The notes: generated by a model from the letters alone, not told the origin. Positions 10,768-20,290 are shown, counted from the stretch's first letter. The stretch is 46,648 nucleotides of DNA from Oceaniglobus roseus (GCF_002869745.1 NZ_PNOS01000039.1:1-46648), one strand, 5' to 3'. Program-made: numbers and translations.

Positions 10768-12216
10768 ATGATCGACCTGCGCCCCGTCGGATATGTCATC
10801 GGCCTGCTCGTGGCTGCCCTGGGGGGGACGATGGTCGTCCCGATGCTGGTCGACCTTGCCGCGGGCAACGGGCACTGGCACGTCTTCCTGCAGAGCGCCA
10901 CGATCGTCGGGCTGGTCGGCGGGCTGATGGCGCTCGGCTGCGCCAACGGGGTGGTCGAGCGGATCTCGATCCAGCAGACCTTCCTTCTGACCACTGCCGT
11001 CTGGGTCTTCCTGCCGCTGTTCGGCGCTGTCCCCTTCGTGCTGGGCGAGACCCGCGCCAGCCTCACCGACGCGCTGTTCGAGGCGATGTCGGGGATGACC
11101 ACCACCGGCTCGACCGTGTTCACCGGGCTCGACGCGCTGCCGAAGGGGATCCTTTTGTGGCGCTCGATGCTCCAGTGGTTCGGCGGCATCGGGATCATCG
11201 TCATGGCGATGGTGTTCCTGCCGGAACTGCGGGTGGGCGGGATGCAGATCTTCCGCTCGGAAGCCTTCGAGACCATGGGCAAGATCCTGCCCCGCGCGGC
11301 CGAGATCGCCTCGCAGATCAGCGGCATCTACGTCGTGCTGACCTTCCTCTGCTTCCTCAGCTACCTCGCCCTCGGGATGACGTCCTTCGAGGCGGTGAAC
11401 CACGCGCTGACCACGCTGTCGACCGGCGGCTTCTCGACCACCGACCAGTCCTTCGGCGCCTTCCAGGGCCTGCCGGAATACGTCGCGGCGCTGTTCATGA
11501 TCTCGGCCTCGCTGCCCTTCGTGCGCTACGTGCAGCTTCTGGGCGGGACCGCGCGGCCGCTCTGGCAGGATTCGCAGGTGCGCGCCTTCCTCGCCATGAT
11601 CGCCCTCGTCAGCCTGGTGCTGGCGATCTACCAGATGGCCGCCGACGAACGCGCGTTCGAGCCTTCGGTGCGCGAGGCCCTGTTCCACGTCACCTCCATC
11701 GTCTCGGGCACCGGGTATGCCAGCGTCGACTACCAGCTCTGGGGCAGCTTCCCGGTGGTGATCTTCTTCTTCATCGGCCTCGTGGGCGGCTGCGCGGGGT
11801 CGACCTGCTGCTCGGTCAAGATCTTCCGCTACCAGATCATGCTCTCGGCCATGGTCGCGCAGATCCGCCGCATCCACTCGCCCCACGGCGTCTTCTCCGC
11901 CCGCTTCGACGGCCGGCCCGTGTCGGAGGACGTGATGAGCTCGGTCATGGGGTTCATGGTGCTGTTCGTCGTCTCGCTCGGCGTGCTCTCGGTGCTGCTG
12001 GGGATGACCGGGCTCGACTTCGTGACGGCGCTGAGCGGCGCGGCGACGACCATCGCCAACATCGGCCCCGGCCTCGGCACCGTCATCGGGCCGGCGGGCA
12101 CCTTCGCGCCGCTGAACGACGTGGCGAAGTGGCTGCTGACATTCGGGATGCTTCTGGGGCGGCTCGAGCTGATGGCGGTGCTGGTGCTGCTGACCTTCAA
12201 CTTCTGGAGAACCTGA
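10768..12216 (+). CDS. trkH: Trk-type potassium uptake protein TrkH
   Basis: Membrane subunit of the TrkAH potassium uptake system. The 482-residue protein has the four pore-loop repeats of the SKT superfamily: MSGMTTTGSTV (about 110), TTLSTGGFSTT (about 217), SGTGYASV (about 312) and ATTIANIGPGLG (about 430), each with the selectivity-filter Gly. About ten hydrophobic helices can be picked out. No trkA gene is in view, so the NAD-binding gating subunit must lie elsewhere. Its TGA overlaps the ATG of the next gene by one base (TGATG), implying translational coupling with an unrelated decarboxylase-like enzyme. Confidence 0.94.
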   Translation: MIDLRPVGYVIGLLVAALGGTMVVPMLVDLAAGNGHWHVFLQSATIVGLVGGLMALGCANGVVERISIQQTFLLTTAVWVFLPLFGAVPFVLGETRASLTDALFEAMSGMTTTGSTVFTGLDALPKGILLWRSMLQWFGGIGIIVMAMVFLPELRVGGMQIFRSEAFETMGKILPRAAEIASQISGIYVVLTFLCFLSYLALGMTSFEAVNHALTTLSTGGFSTTDQSFGAFQGLPEYVAALFMISASLPFVRYVQLLGGTARPLWQDSQVRAFLAMIALVSLVLAIYQMAADERAFEPSVREALFHVTSIVSGTGYASVDYQLWGSFPVVIFFFIGLVGGCAGSTCCSVKIFRYQIMLSAMVAQIRRIHSPHGVFSARFDGRPVSEDVMSSVMGFMVLFVVSLGVLSVLLGMTGLDFVTALSGAATTIANIGPGLGTVIGPAGTFAPLNDVAKWLLTFGMLLGRLELMAVLVLLTFNFWRT

Positions 12217-13814
12217 TGACCGGACGACCCCTTGGCGCGCAGATCTCGCACATGCTGAAGGCGCGGGGCGTCGACACGATCTTCGGCATCCCGGGCGTGC
12301 ACAACATCGAGATGTACCGCGGGATCGAGGAGGCGGGGATCACCCATGTCCTGGCCCGGCACGAGCAGGGGGCGGGGTTCATGGCCGACGGATACGCCCG
12401 CGCCACGGGGCGGCCCGGCGTCGCCTATGTCATCACCGGCCCCGGCCTCTGCAACGCGATGACGCCGCTCGGGCAGAGCTATTCGGATTCGGTGCCGGTC
12501 CTGATGCTGTCCTCCTGCCTCGACGAGACGGCGGCGGCGCGGGGGCAGCTCCACCAGATGCGGGACCAGCGGGCGGCGGCGGCAACGGTCTGCGACTGGT
12601 CGGAGGAGGCGCTGTCGGCGCAGGCGGCCTATGCGCTGATCGACCGGGCGCTGGGCGAGTTCCGCAGACAGCGGCCGCGCCCGAAGCACATCCAGGTGGG
12701 GATCCGGCGGCTGGGCGCCGCGGCGCCCGGTTTTCCCGCCGCGCCCGCGGTCCCGGACGGCCCGCCCTTCGACCGGGCGGTGGCGCAGCCGCGCCAGATT
12801 GCGCGGCTGGTGAACGAACTGGCGCAGGCCGAGCGGCCGGCGATGATCTTCGGCGGCGGCGCGCGCGAGGGCTGGCAGGCGGCCCGCGCGCTGGCGCGCC
12901 GGGCGGGCGCCGTGACCTTCACCAGCTACGCCGGGCGGGGGATCAGCGATCCGGACTCCGCGCTCGACTTCGGCGGCATGCTGGCGCGGCCCGGCAGCGC
13001 CGCGGTGCTGGGGGAGGCGGACGTGGTGGTGGCCGTGGGCACGACGCTGTCGGAGGTGGACCTCTGGCGCGAGACGCTGGGCCACACGGGCAGGCTGATC
13101 CGCATCGACCTCGACCCCGAGGTGCTGGGGCAGCCCGCGGCCGACATCGCCATCCTCGGCGACGCGGGCGACGCGCTGGCGCGGGCGCTGGAGGCTTTTC
13201 CCGCAGGCGACAGGAAGAGCGGCTGGAACGCCCGCCAGATCGCGGCGCTGAAGGCGCAGTGGCGCGCCGACGTCGCGGTCGAGCGCCCCTGCATCGTGCC
13301 GGTGGCCGACGCCCTGCGCGCCTGCCTGCCCGAGGACGCGATGATCTTTTCCGACATGACCCAGTTCGCCTACGGCGCGAAGGAGGTCTGGCCGATGGCG
13401 CGGCCCGGCCACTGGCACCACCCGTTCGGCTTCGGCACCCTCGGCTATGCCCTGCCCGCCGCCATCGGCGGGGCGGTGGCGCGGCCGGGCAGGCCGACCG
13501 TGGCGATCGCCGGCGACTACGGATTCCAGTACACGGTGCAGGAGCTTGGCACGGCGGTCGAGCTGGGGCTGCCGCTGCCGATCCTGCTCTGGGACAACGG
13601 CAAGCTGGGCGAGATCGAGGATGCGATGGTCGGCAGCCAGATCCGCCCCACCGCCGTGGTCGCCCGCAACCCCGACTTCCCGGCGCTGGCCCGCGCCTAT
13701 GGCGCCCACGCCGAGACGCCCGACACGCTGGAGGCGCTTCGGCAGGCGGTCACGCGGGCCTTGGCCGCCGACCGCCCGACGCTGATCCGGATGACGCCCG
13801 CGCTGGCCGGGTGA
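12216..13814 (+). CDS. Thiamine-diphosphate enzyme, 5-guanidino-2-oxopentanoate decarboxylase-like
   Basis: A 532-residue cytoplasmic enzyme of the acetolactate synthase/decarboxylase fold: N-terminal pyrimidine-binding domain with catalytic Glu50 in ARHEQGAGFMADGYAR, a central Rossmann-like domain (about 200-330), and a C-terminal pyrophosphate-binding domain with a GDY-type motif (GDYGFQYTVQELG) and WDNGKLGE in place of the standard GDG...NN. The GDY variant and FGIPGVHNIEMYRG resemble AruI of the arginine transaminase pathway, which decarboxylates 5-guanidino-2-oxopentanoate. Substrate is therefore inference; an acetolactate-synthase-like paralog is the alternative. Translation is coupled to trkH by a one-base overlap. 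Confidence 0.8.
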   Translation: MTGRPLGAQISHMLKARGVDTIFGIPGVHNIEMYRGIEEAGITHVLARHEQGAGFMADGYARATGRPGVAYVITGPGLCNAMTPLGQSYSDSVPVLMLSSCLDETAAARGQLHQMRDQRAAAATVCDWSEEALSAQAAYALIDRALGEFRRQRPRPKHIQVGIRRLGAAAPGFPAAPAVPDGPPFDRAVAQPRQIARLVNELAQAERPAMIFGGGAREGWQAARALARRAGAVTFTSYAGRGISDPDSALDFGGMLARPGSAAVLGEADVVVAVGTTLSEVDLWRETLGHTGRLIRIDLDPEVLGQPAADIAILGDAGDALARALEAFPAGDRKSGWNARQIAALKAQWRADVAVERPCIVPVADALRACLPEDAMIFSDMTQFAYGAKEVWPMARPGHWHHPFGFGTLGYALPAAIGGAVARPGRPTVAIAGDYGFQYTVQELGTAVELGLPLPILLWDNGKLGEIEDAMVGSQIRPTAVVARNPDFPALARAYGAHAETPDTLEALRQAVTRALAADRPTLIRMTPALAG

Positions 13815-13826
13815 GGGGCCGGGCGG

Positions 13827-15626
13827 CTACTGCCAGCAGCTGACCAGCACGGTCATGTCGGTGGCGATGTCGCTCAGCACCCCGGCCTTCAGGCGGGACG
13901 AGGCGTCCGACGCGGCGGCGGACAGGCCGTTGGCCGACAGGAACCCGGCGATCGCGTCGACGTCGGCCAGGAAGGACACGTCGTCGGGCAGGGCCTGGCC
14001 TTCGGGCGCGCGGCCCGGCACCAGCATGCCCAGCACCGCGCCCGTCTCGTCCAGCACCGGACCGCCCGCGTCGCCCGCCCGCGCGGCGAGCGCCAGGCGC
14101 TTGACCTCCTCCTCGCCCTGGAGGCCGCGCAGGTCGGCGAGGGTGCCGAAGGTCAGGGTCGGCGCGCCGAGGATCCCCTCGTAGGAGTAACCCGCCAGCA
14201 CCACGTCGCTCTGGAGCCGCGGCACGCGGGGCTGGAACCGCGCCCAGGTGCGCGGCGCAAGGGCCTGCTTCGGCTTCAGCAGCGCAAGGCCCAGGCGGTC
14301 GTCGACCGCCGTCACCTCGGCCTCGATCTCCTCGTTGAGGGTGATCCGCTTGCACTGGCCGACCGCGGTGCTGGTGGTCAGGACGTTGCCGCGCGGGTCG
14401 ATGTAGAAGCCCGAGCGCGAGGTTTCCGGCATCCGGATCTCGAGCCCGGCCAGCAGGTTCACGCTCTGGTCTTCTCCCGGTTCGCCCGCGAGGTCGCCCA
14501 TGACGGTGCCGGGGATCGAGGTGAAGCTGCGGCGCATCTCCTCCAGAACCCGCTGGCGGCGCTTCTCGTCGCCGGTGGGCCAGATGAGGGTGAAGCCCTT
14601 CACCGCGCCGTCGTTCACCGACGCCTCGGTGTGGGAGATGAAATCGGTGCCCTCGCCGACCAGCACGAAGCTGTTGCGACCCTTCTCGCGCGCGCCGGTC
14701 TCGGGGACGATCTCGAGCGTCTGCATGATGTCGTAGAGGCCGAACAGGGTGTCGGTGTCGCCGCGCTGGCTGATCAGCAGGACCTTCGGAAACTTCGTGC
14801 CCCCGTCGTGGGGGCCGTAGTGGGCGAAGGGCGGTTCGTAGCTGTCGAAACCGACGAGGGCCGTCGGCATGCGGATCTCGATCCCGGCGGTGTCGTCGCG
14901 CACCTCCTCCATGCCGAGCCCGGCGAGGATCTCGTTGTAGGCCGCGAGGAGCGCCGTGCGCTGGCGCGTCGTCAGGATGCCGGTGACGTCGTAACCGTTC
15001 GCCGCCTGCCATTCCCCCATGGCCGAGCGGGTGCCGCGGCCGAAGTCGCCGTCGATCGCGGCGTCGTAGAAGCCCGCCCACTGGAGCGCGACCTGCAGGA
15101 GCTTGCGATCGCTCTCGCTCAGCTGGGATTCGCTCTCGCGCGCCTCGCGGGGGGTCTCCTGCACCGGCTCGGGATCGGGGGTCGGGGCGGCGGCCGTTTC
15201 GGGGGCCGTTTCGGAAGCCGCTTCGGGGGCCTCGGCCGCTGCCGTCGCCTCGGGCGCCTCGGGGTCCGCCGCGGGCGCGGCCTCGGCCGCAGGGGTGCCG
15301 CCTTCGGGCCAGAACTGCGCGCTGAAGGCGCCGCCGTCGGTGACGAAGCTGTCGCCCGGGATCAGGCCGCGGCCGCGCAGCTCGCTGCGCAGGTTCGCGG
15401 CCCCGGTCGCCGTCGCCGGGCCGATCACCACCGCGTACCAGTTGGTCGAACCCAGCCGGAACCCCGCCACATCCTCGATCCGGCGGGCATAGCGCGCGGC
15501 GCTGTCCTTCGCCCGCTCGAGGCTCGGCTGCGCCTCGATCTGGAGCCAGGCAGTGCCCTGGGCCACGACGGCCCCCGCCTGGACGACGAACAGCGCGACG
15601 GCTGCGATCCTGATAAAGACTTGCAT
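13827..15626 (-). CDS. Secreted trypsin-fold protein with SPOR-like and peptidoglycan-binding domains, catalytic triad lost
   Basis: A 599-residue exported protein. Signal peptide 1-23 (MQVFIRIAAVALFVV...VVAQ), a SPOR-like domain (about 35-95, with WYAVVIGP), an Ala/Glu/Pro-rich linker (about 98-150), a peptidoglycan-binding domain (about 155-215, with GFYDAAIDGDFGRGTRSA), an unassigned middle (220-380), and a C-terminal trypsin-like domain. In that domain the expected catalytic positions read TTSTAV (His usually in TNAHVV), RLGLALL (Asp usually in NDLALL) and AGDAGGPV (Ser usually in GDSGGP), so His, Asp and Ser all appear replaced. I infer a non-proteolytic binding or scaffold protein of the periplasm. 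It has its own promoter, divergent from glyQ. The Shine-Dalgarno AGGAGA is rather far (about 12 bases) from the ATG. Confidence 0.88.
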   Translation of the reverse strand: MQVFIRIAAVALFVVQAGAVVAQGTAWLQIEAQPSLERAKDSAARYARRIEDVAGFRLGSTNWYAVVIGPATATGAANLRSELRGRGLIPGDSFVTDGGAFSAQFWPEGGTPAAEAAPAADPEAPEATAAAEAPEAASETAPETAAAPTPDPEPVQETPREARESESQLSESDRKLLQVALQWAGFYDAAIDGDFGRGTRSAMGEWQAANGYDVTGILTTRQRTALLAAYNEILAGLGMEEVRDDTAGIEIRMPTALVGFDSYEPPFAHYGPHDGGTKFPKVLLISQRGDTDTLFGLYDIMQTLEIVPETGAREKGRNSFVLVGEGTDFISHTEASVNDGAVKGFTLIWPTGDEKRRQRVLEEMRRSFTSIPGTVMGDLAGEPGEDQSVNLLAGLEIRMPETSRSGFYIDPRGNVLTTSTAVGQCKRITLNEEIEAEVTAVDDRLGLALLKPKQALAPRTWARFQPRVPRLQSDVVLAGYSYEGILGAPTLTFGTLADLRGLQGEEEVKRLALAARAGDAGGPVLDETGAVLGMLVPGRAPEGQALPDDVSFLADVDAIAGFLSANGLSAAASDASSRLKAGVLSDIATDMTVLVSCWQ

Positions 15627-15677
15627 ACTGACGCGACGATCTCCTGGTGCGGGCGGTGGGGCCTTTCGGGCGCCGCC

Positions 15678-15706
15678 TATCAGATGCATGTCCGGGACAA
15701 GGTCAA
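15678..15706 (-). promoter_or_regulatory. Predicted promoter of the trypsin-fold protein gene
   Basis: On the minus strand TTGACC (15706-15701), 17-base spacer, CTGATA (15683-15678). The predicted start near 15671 gives a 45-base leader. Confidence 0.5.
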
Positions 15707-15734
15707 TAATCATTCCCGGGCACCCGGCCCGCAA

Positions 15735-15763
15735 TTGACCCTTGTTGCCCTTCTGCCTATGCA
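15735..15763 (+). promoter_or_regulatory. Predicted promoter of the glyQ operon
   Basis: TTGACC (15735-15740), 17-base spacer, TATGCA (15758-15763). Predicted initiation near 15770, with a leader of about 43 bases to the glyQ GTG. Confidence 0.5.
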
Positions 15764-15812
15764 GAAGCCGCCTGCCGGTCAGGTCATCACACAGAATTGA
15801 CGGAGTTCCGCC

Positions 15813-16745
15813 GTGTCCCGCGACGCCCAAAGCCCCCGCAGCTTCCAGGAGATCCTCCTGCGCCTCTCGGCCTACTGGGCCTCGAAGGGCTGCGCGGTGC
15901 TGCAACCCTACGACATGGAGGTCGGCGCGGGCACCTTCCACCCGGCGACCACCCTGCGCGCGCTGGGGCCGAACCCATGGGCCGCCGCCTACGTCCAGCC
16001 CTCGCGCCGCCCGACCGACGGACGCTATGGCGAGAACCCGAACCGGCTCCAGCACTACTACCAGTACCAGGTGCTGATCAAACCCTCGCCGCCGGACATG
16101 CAGGAGCTCTACCTCGGCTCGCTCGAGGCCATCGGCATCGACATGGCGCTGCACGACATCCGCTTCGTCGAGGACGACTGGGAAAGCCCGACGCTCGGCG
16201 CCTGGGGGCTTGGCTGGGAAGTCTGGTGCGACGGAATGGAGGTGAGCCAGTTCACCTATTTCCAGCAGGTCGGCGGCCACGACTGCAAGCCCGTCTCGGG
16301 CGAGCTGACCTACGGGCTGGAGCGGCTGGCGATGTATGTCCTCGGCATCGACCACGTCATGGACATGCCCTACAACGACCCCGACGCGCCGATCCCGCTG
16401 AAATACGGCGACGTGTTCCGCCAGACCGAGGAGGAATACTCGCGCTGGAACTTCGACGTGGCCGACACCGCGATGCTGCTGAAGCATTTCGAGGATGCCG
16501 AGGCGGAAGCCGCGCGCATCCTCGCCGCCCCCGCCGAGGATCCAAAGACCGGCAGGCGCATCGTCATGGCGCACCCCGCCTATGACCAGTGCATCAAGGC
16601 CAGCCACCTGTTCAACCTGCTCGACGCCCGCGGGGTGATCTCGGTGACCGAGCGGCAGGCCTACATCGGCCGGGTCCGGGCGCTGGCGAAGGCCTGCGCC
16701 GACGCGTTTCTGACAACCGGAAGCGGGGGGTGGCGGGCGCCATGA
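15813..16745 (+). CDS. glyQ: Glycyl-tRNA synthetase alpha subunit
   Basis: Catalytic subunit of the heterotetrameric bacterial glycyl-tRNA synthetase, which charges tRNA-Gly. The 310-residue protein shows the family opening [20 protein letters not shown], then [42 protein letters not shown], and the class II motif region [12 protein letters not shown]. Start is a GTG with CGGAG upstream. The end ([10 protein letters not shown]) overlaps the next gene by four bases (ATGA), so glyQ and the methyltransferase are translationally coupled; the beta subunit glyS comes two genes later. Confidence 0.97.
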   Translation: MSRDAQSPRSFQEILLRLSAYWASKGCAVLQPYDMEVGAGTFHPATTLRALGPNPWAAAYVQPSRRPTDGRYGENPNRLQHYYQYQVLIKPSPPDMQELYLGSLEAIGIDMALHDIRFVEDDWESPTLGAWGLGWEVWCDGMEVSQFTYFQQVGGHDCKPVSGELTYGLERLAMYVLGIDHVMDMPYNDPDAPIPLKYGDVFRQTEEEYSRWNFDVADTAMLLKHFEDAEAEAARILAAPAEDPKTGRRIVMAHPAYDQCIKASHLFNLLDARGVISVTERQAYIGRVRALAKACADAFLTTGSGGWRAP

Positions 16746-17509
16746 CCGAACCACGCAAGATGATCCCGTTCGACCTGCACCGCATGAAGATGGAAGAGCT
16801 TCAGGCGAAACAGCAGGAGCGGCTGGCGCAGCAGCGCCGCAACCTGTTCGCCCAGTTCCAGAAACGCCAGGGCGACTTCATCGAACAGGGTAAAAGGGCA
16901 GGCACGCTCGCCTATGTCGCCGCGACCGCAGCGCGGTTCATGCGCCCGGGCGATGTCGTCATCGACTGCGGCGCCAACATCGGCAGCTTCACCGACAGCT
17001 TCGCGCGCACCCCGGCGCGGGTCATCGCCTTCGAGCCGAACCCCGATTGCACGGCGTTCATGCGCAGCCGGTTTGCCGACCGGCCCAACGTCGTGATCGA
17101 GGAGGCGGCCGTGGGGGCGGCCGCCGGGGAGGCCGACCTCTATTATCACGGCCACTACACGAGCGACGTCGCCAACGACAAGAGCAGCGAGGGCAGCAGC
17201 ATCGAACCGTCCATGGCCCGCCTTCTCACCGGCAAGTCCCACCGCGTGCCGGTGATCGACATCGTCGCGCGTATGCAGGAGCTTCTGGCGGAAGGGGCGA
17301 ACATCGCGATCCTCAAGCTCGACATAGAGGGCTCCGAACTGGAAGTGCTGGAGCGGCTCTTCGAGCTGGACCTGTTCGCCCGGATCACCATGAGCCTCGT
17401 GGAGACCCATGAGCGCAACTTCCCCGACCGGGCCGAGCGGTTCGGCGCCATTCGTGCAAGGATCGCCGGACGGTACGATCCGATGCATGTGTTTCTCGAT
17501 TGGGTATGA
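16742..17509 (+). CDS. FkbM family methyltransferase
   Basis: A 255-residue SAM-dependent methyltransferase. A basic, Gln-rich helix (about 10-55, likely coiled coil) precedes the Rossmann domain with motif [13 protein letters not shown] (about 75-86), the acidic EPNPDC strand end, and the FkbM signature [14 protein letters not shown] (about 189-202). FkbM enzymes usually O-methylate sugars or polyketides; the substrate here is unknown. It starts inside the glyQ stop (ATGA overlap) and lies between the two halves of glycyl-tRNA synthetase. I see no direct link to glycine charging; it may simply be carried in the operon. Confidence 0.85.
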   Translation: MTEPRKMIPFDLHRMKMEELQAKQQERLAQQRRNLFAQFQKRQGDFIEQGKRAGTLAYVAATAARFMRPGDVVIDCGANIGSFTDSFARTPARVIAFEPNPDCTAFMRSRFADRPNVVIEEAAVGAAAGEADLYYHGHYTSDVANDKSSEGSSIEPSMARLLTGKSHRVPVIDIVARMQELLAEGANIAILKLDIEGSELEVLERLFELDLFARITMSLVETHERNFPDRAERFGAIRARIAGRYDPMHVFLDWV

Positions 17510-17588
17510 CCGTGATGCGCCGCACGCCTTGCCCTTCCCGCCCGCCCGCGTGCCGCCGCTTCCGGCTCCCGGCCCGGACCGTGTCGAC

Positions 17589-18110
17589 ATGAAGGGAAAA
17601 CACGTCGTGATCGCCATGCTCGCCCCCATCGCCCTTGCCGGGGCGGTGATGTATTACCTCCAGGTCTACGGCTATTACGAAGAGGTGACGCTGGACCCCG
17701 CCACGGGGATCGAGCTGACGGTCGGCGTCACGGGTGAGCCCGAGCCGATCCTCGCCGAGGGGATCGAGGCGATCGACGCCGACAGCTCGCCCCTGCGGTT
17801 CCGCGCCTGCTTCCACACGCCGATGAGCCAGGCGATGCTGACCGAGACCTACGAGGTCTACGAGGATCCGGTGCCGCTGACCGCGCCCGGCTGGTTCTCG
17901 TGCTTCGACGCCGGGAAGATCGAGGCGGCGCTGGAGACCGGCGAGGCCATCGCCTTCCTCGGGCAGCGCAACATCCACTACGGCGTCGACCGGGTGATCG
18001 CCGTCTTCGGCGACGGCCGCGCCTATGCCTGGCACCAGTTGAACAACTGCGGCGAAACACGTTACGACGGCACGCCCACCGGACCCGCCTGTCCGCCCCG
18101 CGAAGACTGA
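17589..18110 (+). CDS. DUF6446-type membrane-anchored protein
   Basis: A 173-residue protein with one N-terminal hydrophobic segment (about 6-24) that anchors or exports it, followed by a mostly beta-looking periplasmic portion that includes YEEVTLDPATGIELTV, FRACFHTP and GWFSCFDAGK. Three or four Cys residues lie in the exported part and could form disulfides. I associate this with DUF6446, a family found between glyQ and glyS in Rhodobacteraceae; the family name is from memory. Function is unknown. Start 17589 is chosen because the hydrophobic anchor follows it; its ribosome-binding site is weak. It ends 16 bases before glyS. Confidence 0.75.
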   Translation: MKGKHVVIAMLAPIALAGAVMYYLQVYGYYEEVTLDPATGIELTVGVTGEPEPILAEGIEAIDADSSPLRFRACFHTPMSQAMLTETYEVYEDPVPLTAPGWFSCFDAGKIEAALETGEAIAFLGQRNIHYGVDRVIAVFGDGRAYAWHQLNNCGETRYDGTPTGPACPPRED

Positions 18111-18126
18111 ACAGCAAAGACATCCC

Positions 18127-20229
18127 ATGCCCGACCTCCTGATCGAACTCCTGTCCGAGGAAATCCCAGCCCGCATGCAGGCCCGCGCCGCCGCCGACCT
18201 GAAGGCGCGCGTGACCGACGGGCTGGTCGAGGCGGGGCTGACCTATGCCTCGGCCGGGGCCTTCGCGACGCCGCGCCGCCTGACGCTGTCGGTCGAGGGG
18301 CTGCTCGCCGCCTCGCCCGCCCAGGTGGAAGAGCGCAAGGGGCCGAAGACCGACGCGCCCGAGAAGGCGGTGGAGGGGTTCCTGCGCTCCACGGGCCTCT
18401 CGAAGGACCAGCTGGAGGTCCGCGACGACAAGAAGGGGCAGGTGTATTTCGCGGTGATCCGCAAGCCGGGCCGTCCCGCCGCCGAAATCGTGGCCGAGGT
18501 GCTGGAGCGGGTCGTGCGCGGCTTTCCCTGGCCGAAGTCGATGCGCTGGGGCGCGGGCGAGCTGCGTTGGGTGCGTCCGCTGCACTCGATCCTGTGCCTG
18601 CTGTCCGACGATGCGGGGGCCGAGGTGGTGCCGCTGGAAATCGACGGCATCTGCGCCGGGGCGGTGACCCGCGGCCATCGCTTCATGGCGCCGGCCGCCT
18701 TTTCCGTAACCGGCTTCGACGATTACACGGCGAAGCTGAAGCGCGCCTTCGTGGTGCTCTCGGCCGAGGAGCGGGCCGAGCACATCTGGAACGACGCGAC
18801 CAACCGCGCCTTCGCCTTGGGGCTGGAGGTGGTCGAGGACCGCGCGCTGCTGGCCGAGGTCGCCGGGCTGGTGGAATGGCCGGTGGTGCTGATGGGCGAG
18901 ATCGGCGAACAGTTCCTGTCGCTCCCGCCCGAGGTGCTTCAGACCTCGATGCGTGAACATCAGAAGTTCTTCAGCGTCCGCGACCCCAAAACGGGCCGGA
19001 TTGTTCGATTTGTGACAGTCGCCAACCGCGAGACGGCGGACGACGGCGCGACGATCCTGGCCGGGAACCGCAAGGTGCTGTCGGCGCGCCTGTCCGACGC
19101 GCGGTTCTTCTGGGAGAACGACCTGCGCGTGGCCAATGCCGACATCGGCCAGTGGCTCGCGAAGCTCGACAGCGTGACCTTCCACAACAGGCTCGGCTCG
19201 CAGGGTGAGCGGATCGCCCGCATCGCCGCGCTCGCCCGCGAGATCGCGCCGCTGGTCGGGGCGGATGCCGACATGGCCGAGCAGGCGGCGCGGCTGGCGA
19301 AGGCCGACCTGTCGTCCGAAATGGTCTACGAGTTCCCCGAGCTGCAGGGGCTCATGGGCCGGTATTACATCGAGGCCGCAGGCTTCCCCGCCGAGGTCGC
19401 GGCGGCGGCGCAGGAGCACTACTCGCCCCTCGGCCCCTCGGACGACGTGCCGACCGCGCCCGTCTCGGTCGCCGTGGCGCTGGCCGACAAGATCGACACG
19501 CTGACCGGGTTCTGGGCCATCGACGAGAAGCCGACGGGGAGCCGCGATCCCTTCGCTCTGAGGCGGGCGGCTCTGGGGGTGATCCGGCTTGTCTTGGAGA
19601 ACCAGGTACGGGTAGAGCTGAACGGGTCTTCCGGCCCCTTCGCAAGCTCCGCAGCTTTGGTCGGCCCCCGCGACGCCAACGGCGGGGAAAGCACCGCGGA
19701 CACGAACGAGTTGCTCGCCTTCCTCCACGACCGCCTCAAGGTCTATCTCCGCGACCAGAACATTCCGCACGACGTCATCGACGCCTGCCTCGCCATGCCC
19801 GGCAACGACGACATCACCCTGTTGGTGAAGCGGGCCGAGGCGCTGGCGGTGTTCCTGAAGACCGACGACGGGGAGAACCTGCTGCAGGGGTTCAAGCGGG
19901 CGAACAACATCCTGACCCAGGCGGAGACGCAGGACGGGGTGGAGTATTCCTTCGGGGCGGACGTGAAGTTTGCCGAGAACGAGGCCGAACGCGCGCTCTT
20001 CGCCGCACTCGATGCCGCGGATGCGAAGATCCGGCCCGCCATGGAGCGGGAGGATTTCGCCGCCGCCATGGCCGCGATGGCCGAGCTGCGTGCGCCGATC
20101 GACGCCTTCTTCGAGGCGGTGCAGGTCAACGCCGACAGTCAGGTTTTGCGGCGCAACCGGCTGAACCTCCTGTCGCGGATCCGCACGACCTGCCTTGGCG
20201 TGGCCGACCTGACGCGGCTCGAAGGCTGA
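18127..20229 (+). CDS. glyS: Glycyl-tRNA synthetase beta subunit
   Basis: tRNA-recognising subunit partner of GlyQ. The 700-residue protein has the expected length and opening (MPDLLIELLSEEIPARM), the GFPWPKSMRWG and RPLHSI blocks near residue 140, the HD-like region around MREHQKFFSV, and a C-terminal anticodon-binding-like domain (about 590-690). One segment near residues 488-530 (NGSSGPFASSAALVGPRDANGGES) looks like a local low-conservation insert typical of a surface loop. It closes the operon glyQ, FkbM, DUF6446-type, glyS. Confidence 0.97.
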   Translation: MPDLLIELLSEEIPARMQARAAADLKARVTDGLVEAGLTYASAGAFATPRRLTLSVEGLLAASPAQVEERKGPKTDAPEKAVEGFLRSTGLSKDQLEVRDDKKGQVYFAVIRKPGRPAAEIVAEVLERVVRGFPWPKSMRWGAGELRWVRPLHSILCLLSDDAGAEVVPLEIDGICAGAVTRGHRFMAPAAFSVTGFDDYTAKLKRAFVVLSAEERAEHIWNDATNRAFALGLEVVEDRALLAEVAGLVEWPVVLMGEIGEQFLSLPPEVLQTSMREHQKFFSVRDPKTGRIVRFVTVANRETADDGATILAGNRKVLSARLSDARFFWENDLRVANADIGQWLAKLDSVTFHNRLGSQGERIARIAALAREIAPLVGADADMAEQAARLAKADLSSEMVYEFPELQGLMGRYYIEAAGFPAEVAAAAQEHYSPLGPSDDVPTAPVSVAVALADKIDTLTGFWAIDEKPTGSRDPFALRRAALGVIRLVLENQVRVELNGSSGPFASSAALVGPRDANGGESTADTNELLAFLHDRLKVYLRDQNIPHDVIDACLAMPGNDDITLLVKRAEALAVFLKTDDGENLLQGFKRANNILTQAETQDGVEYSFGADVKFAENEAERALFAALDAADAKIRPAMEREDFAAAMAAMAELRAPIDAFFEAVQVNADSQVLRRNRLNLLSRIRTTCLGVADLTRLEG

Positions 20230-20262
20230 CGCGGCGGCGCAGCATCGCGGGCCATGTAAACC

Positions 20263-20290
20263 TTGCATGACACCGCGATGACGCTATCCT
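20263..20290 (+). promoter_or_regulatory. Predicted promoter of the dikinase-like gene
   Basis: TTGCAT (20263-20268), 16-base spacer, TATCCT (20285-20290), 26 bases before the GTG start. Consensus match only; the leader would be under 20 bases. Confidence 0.35.
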
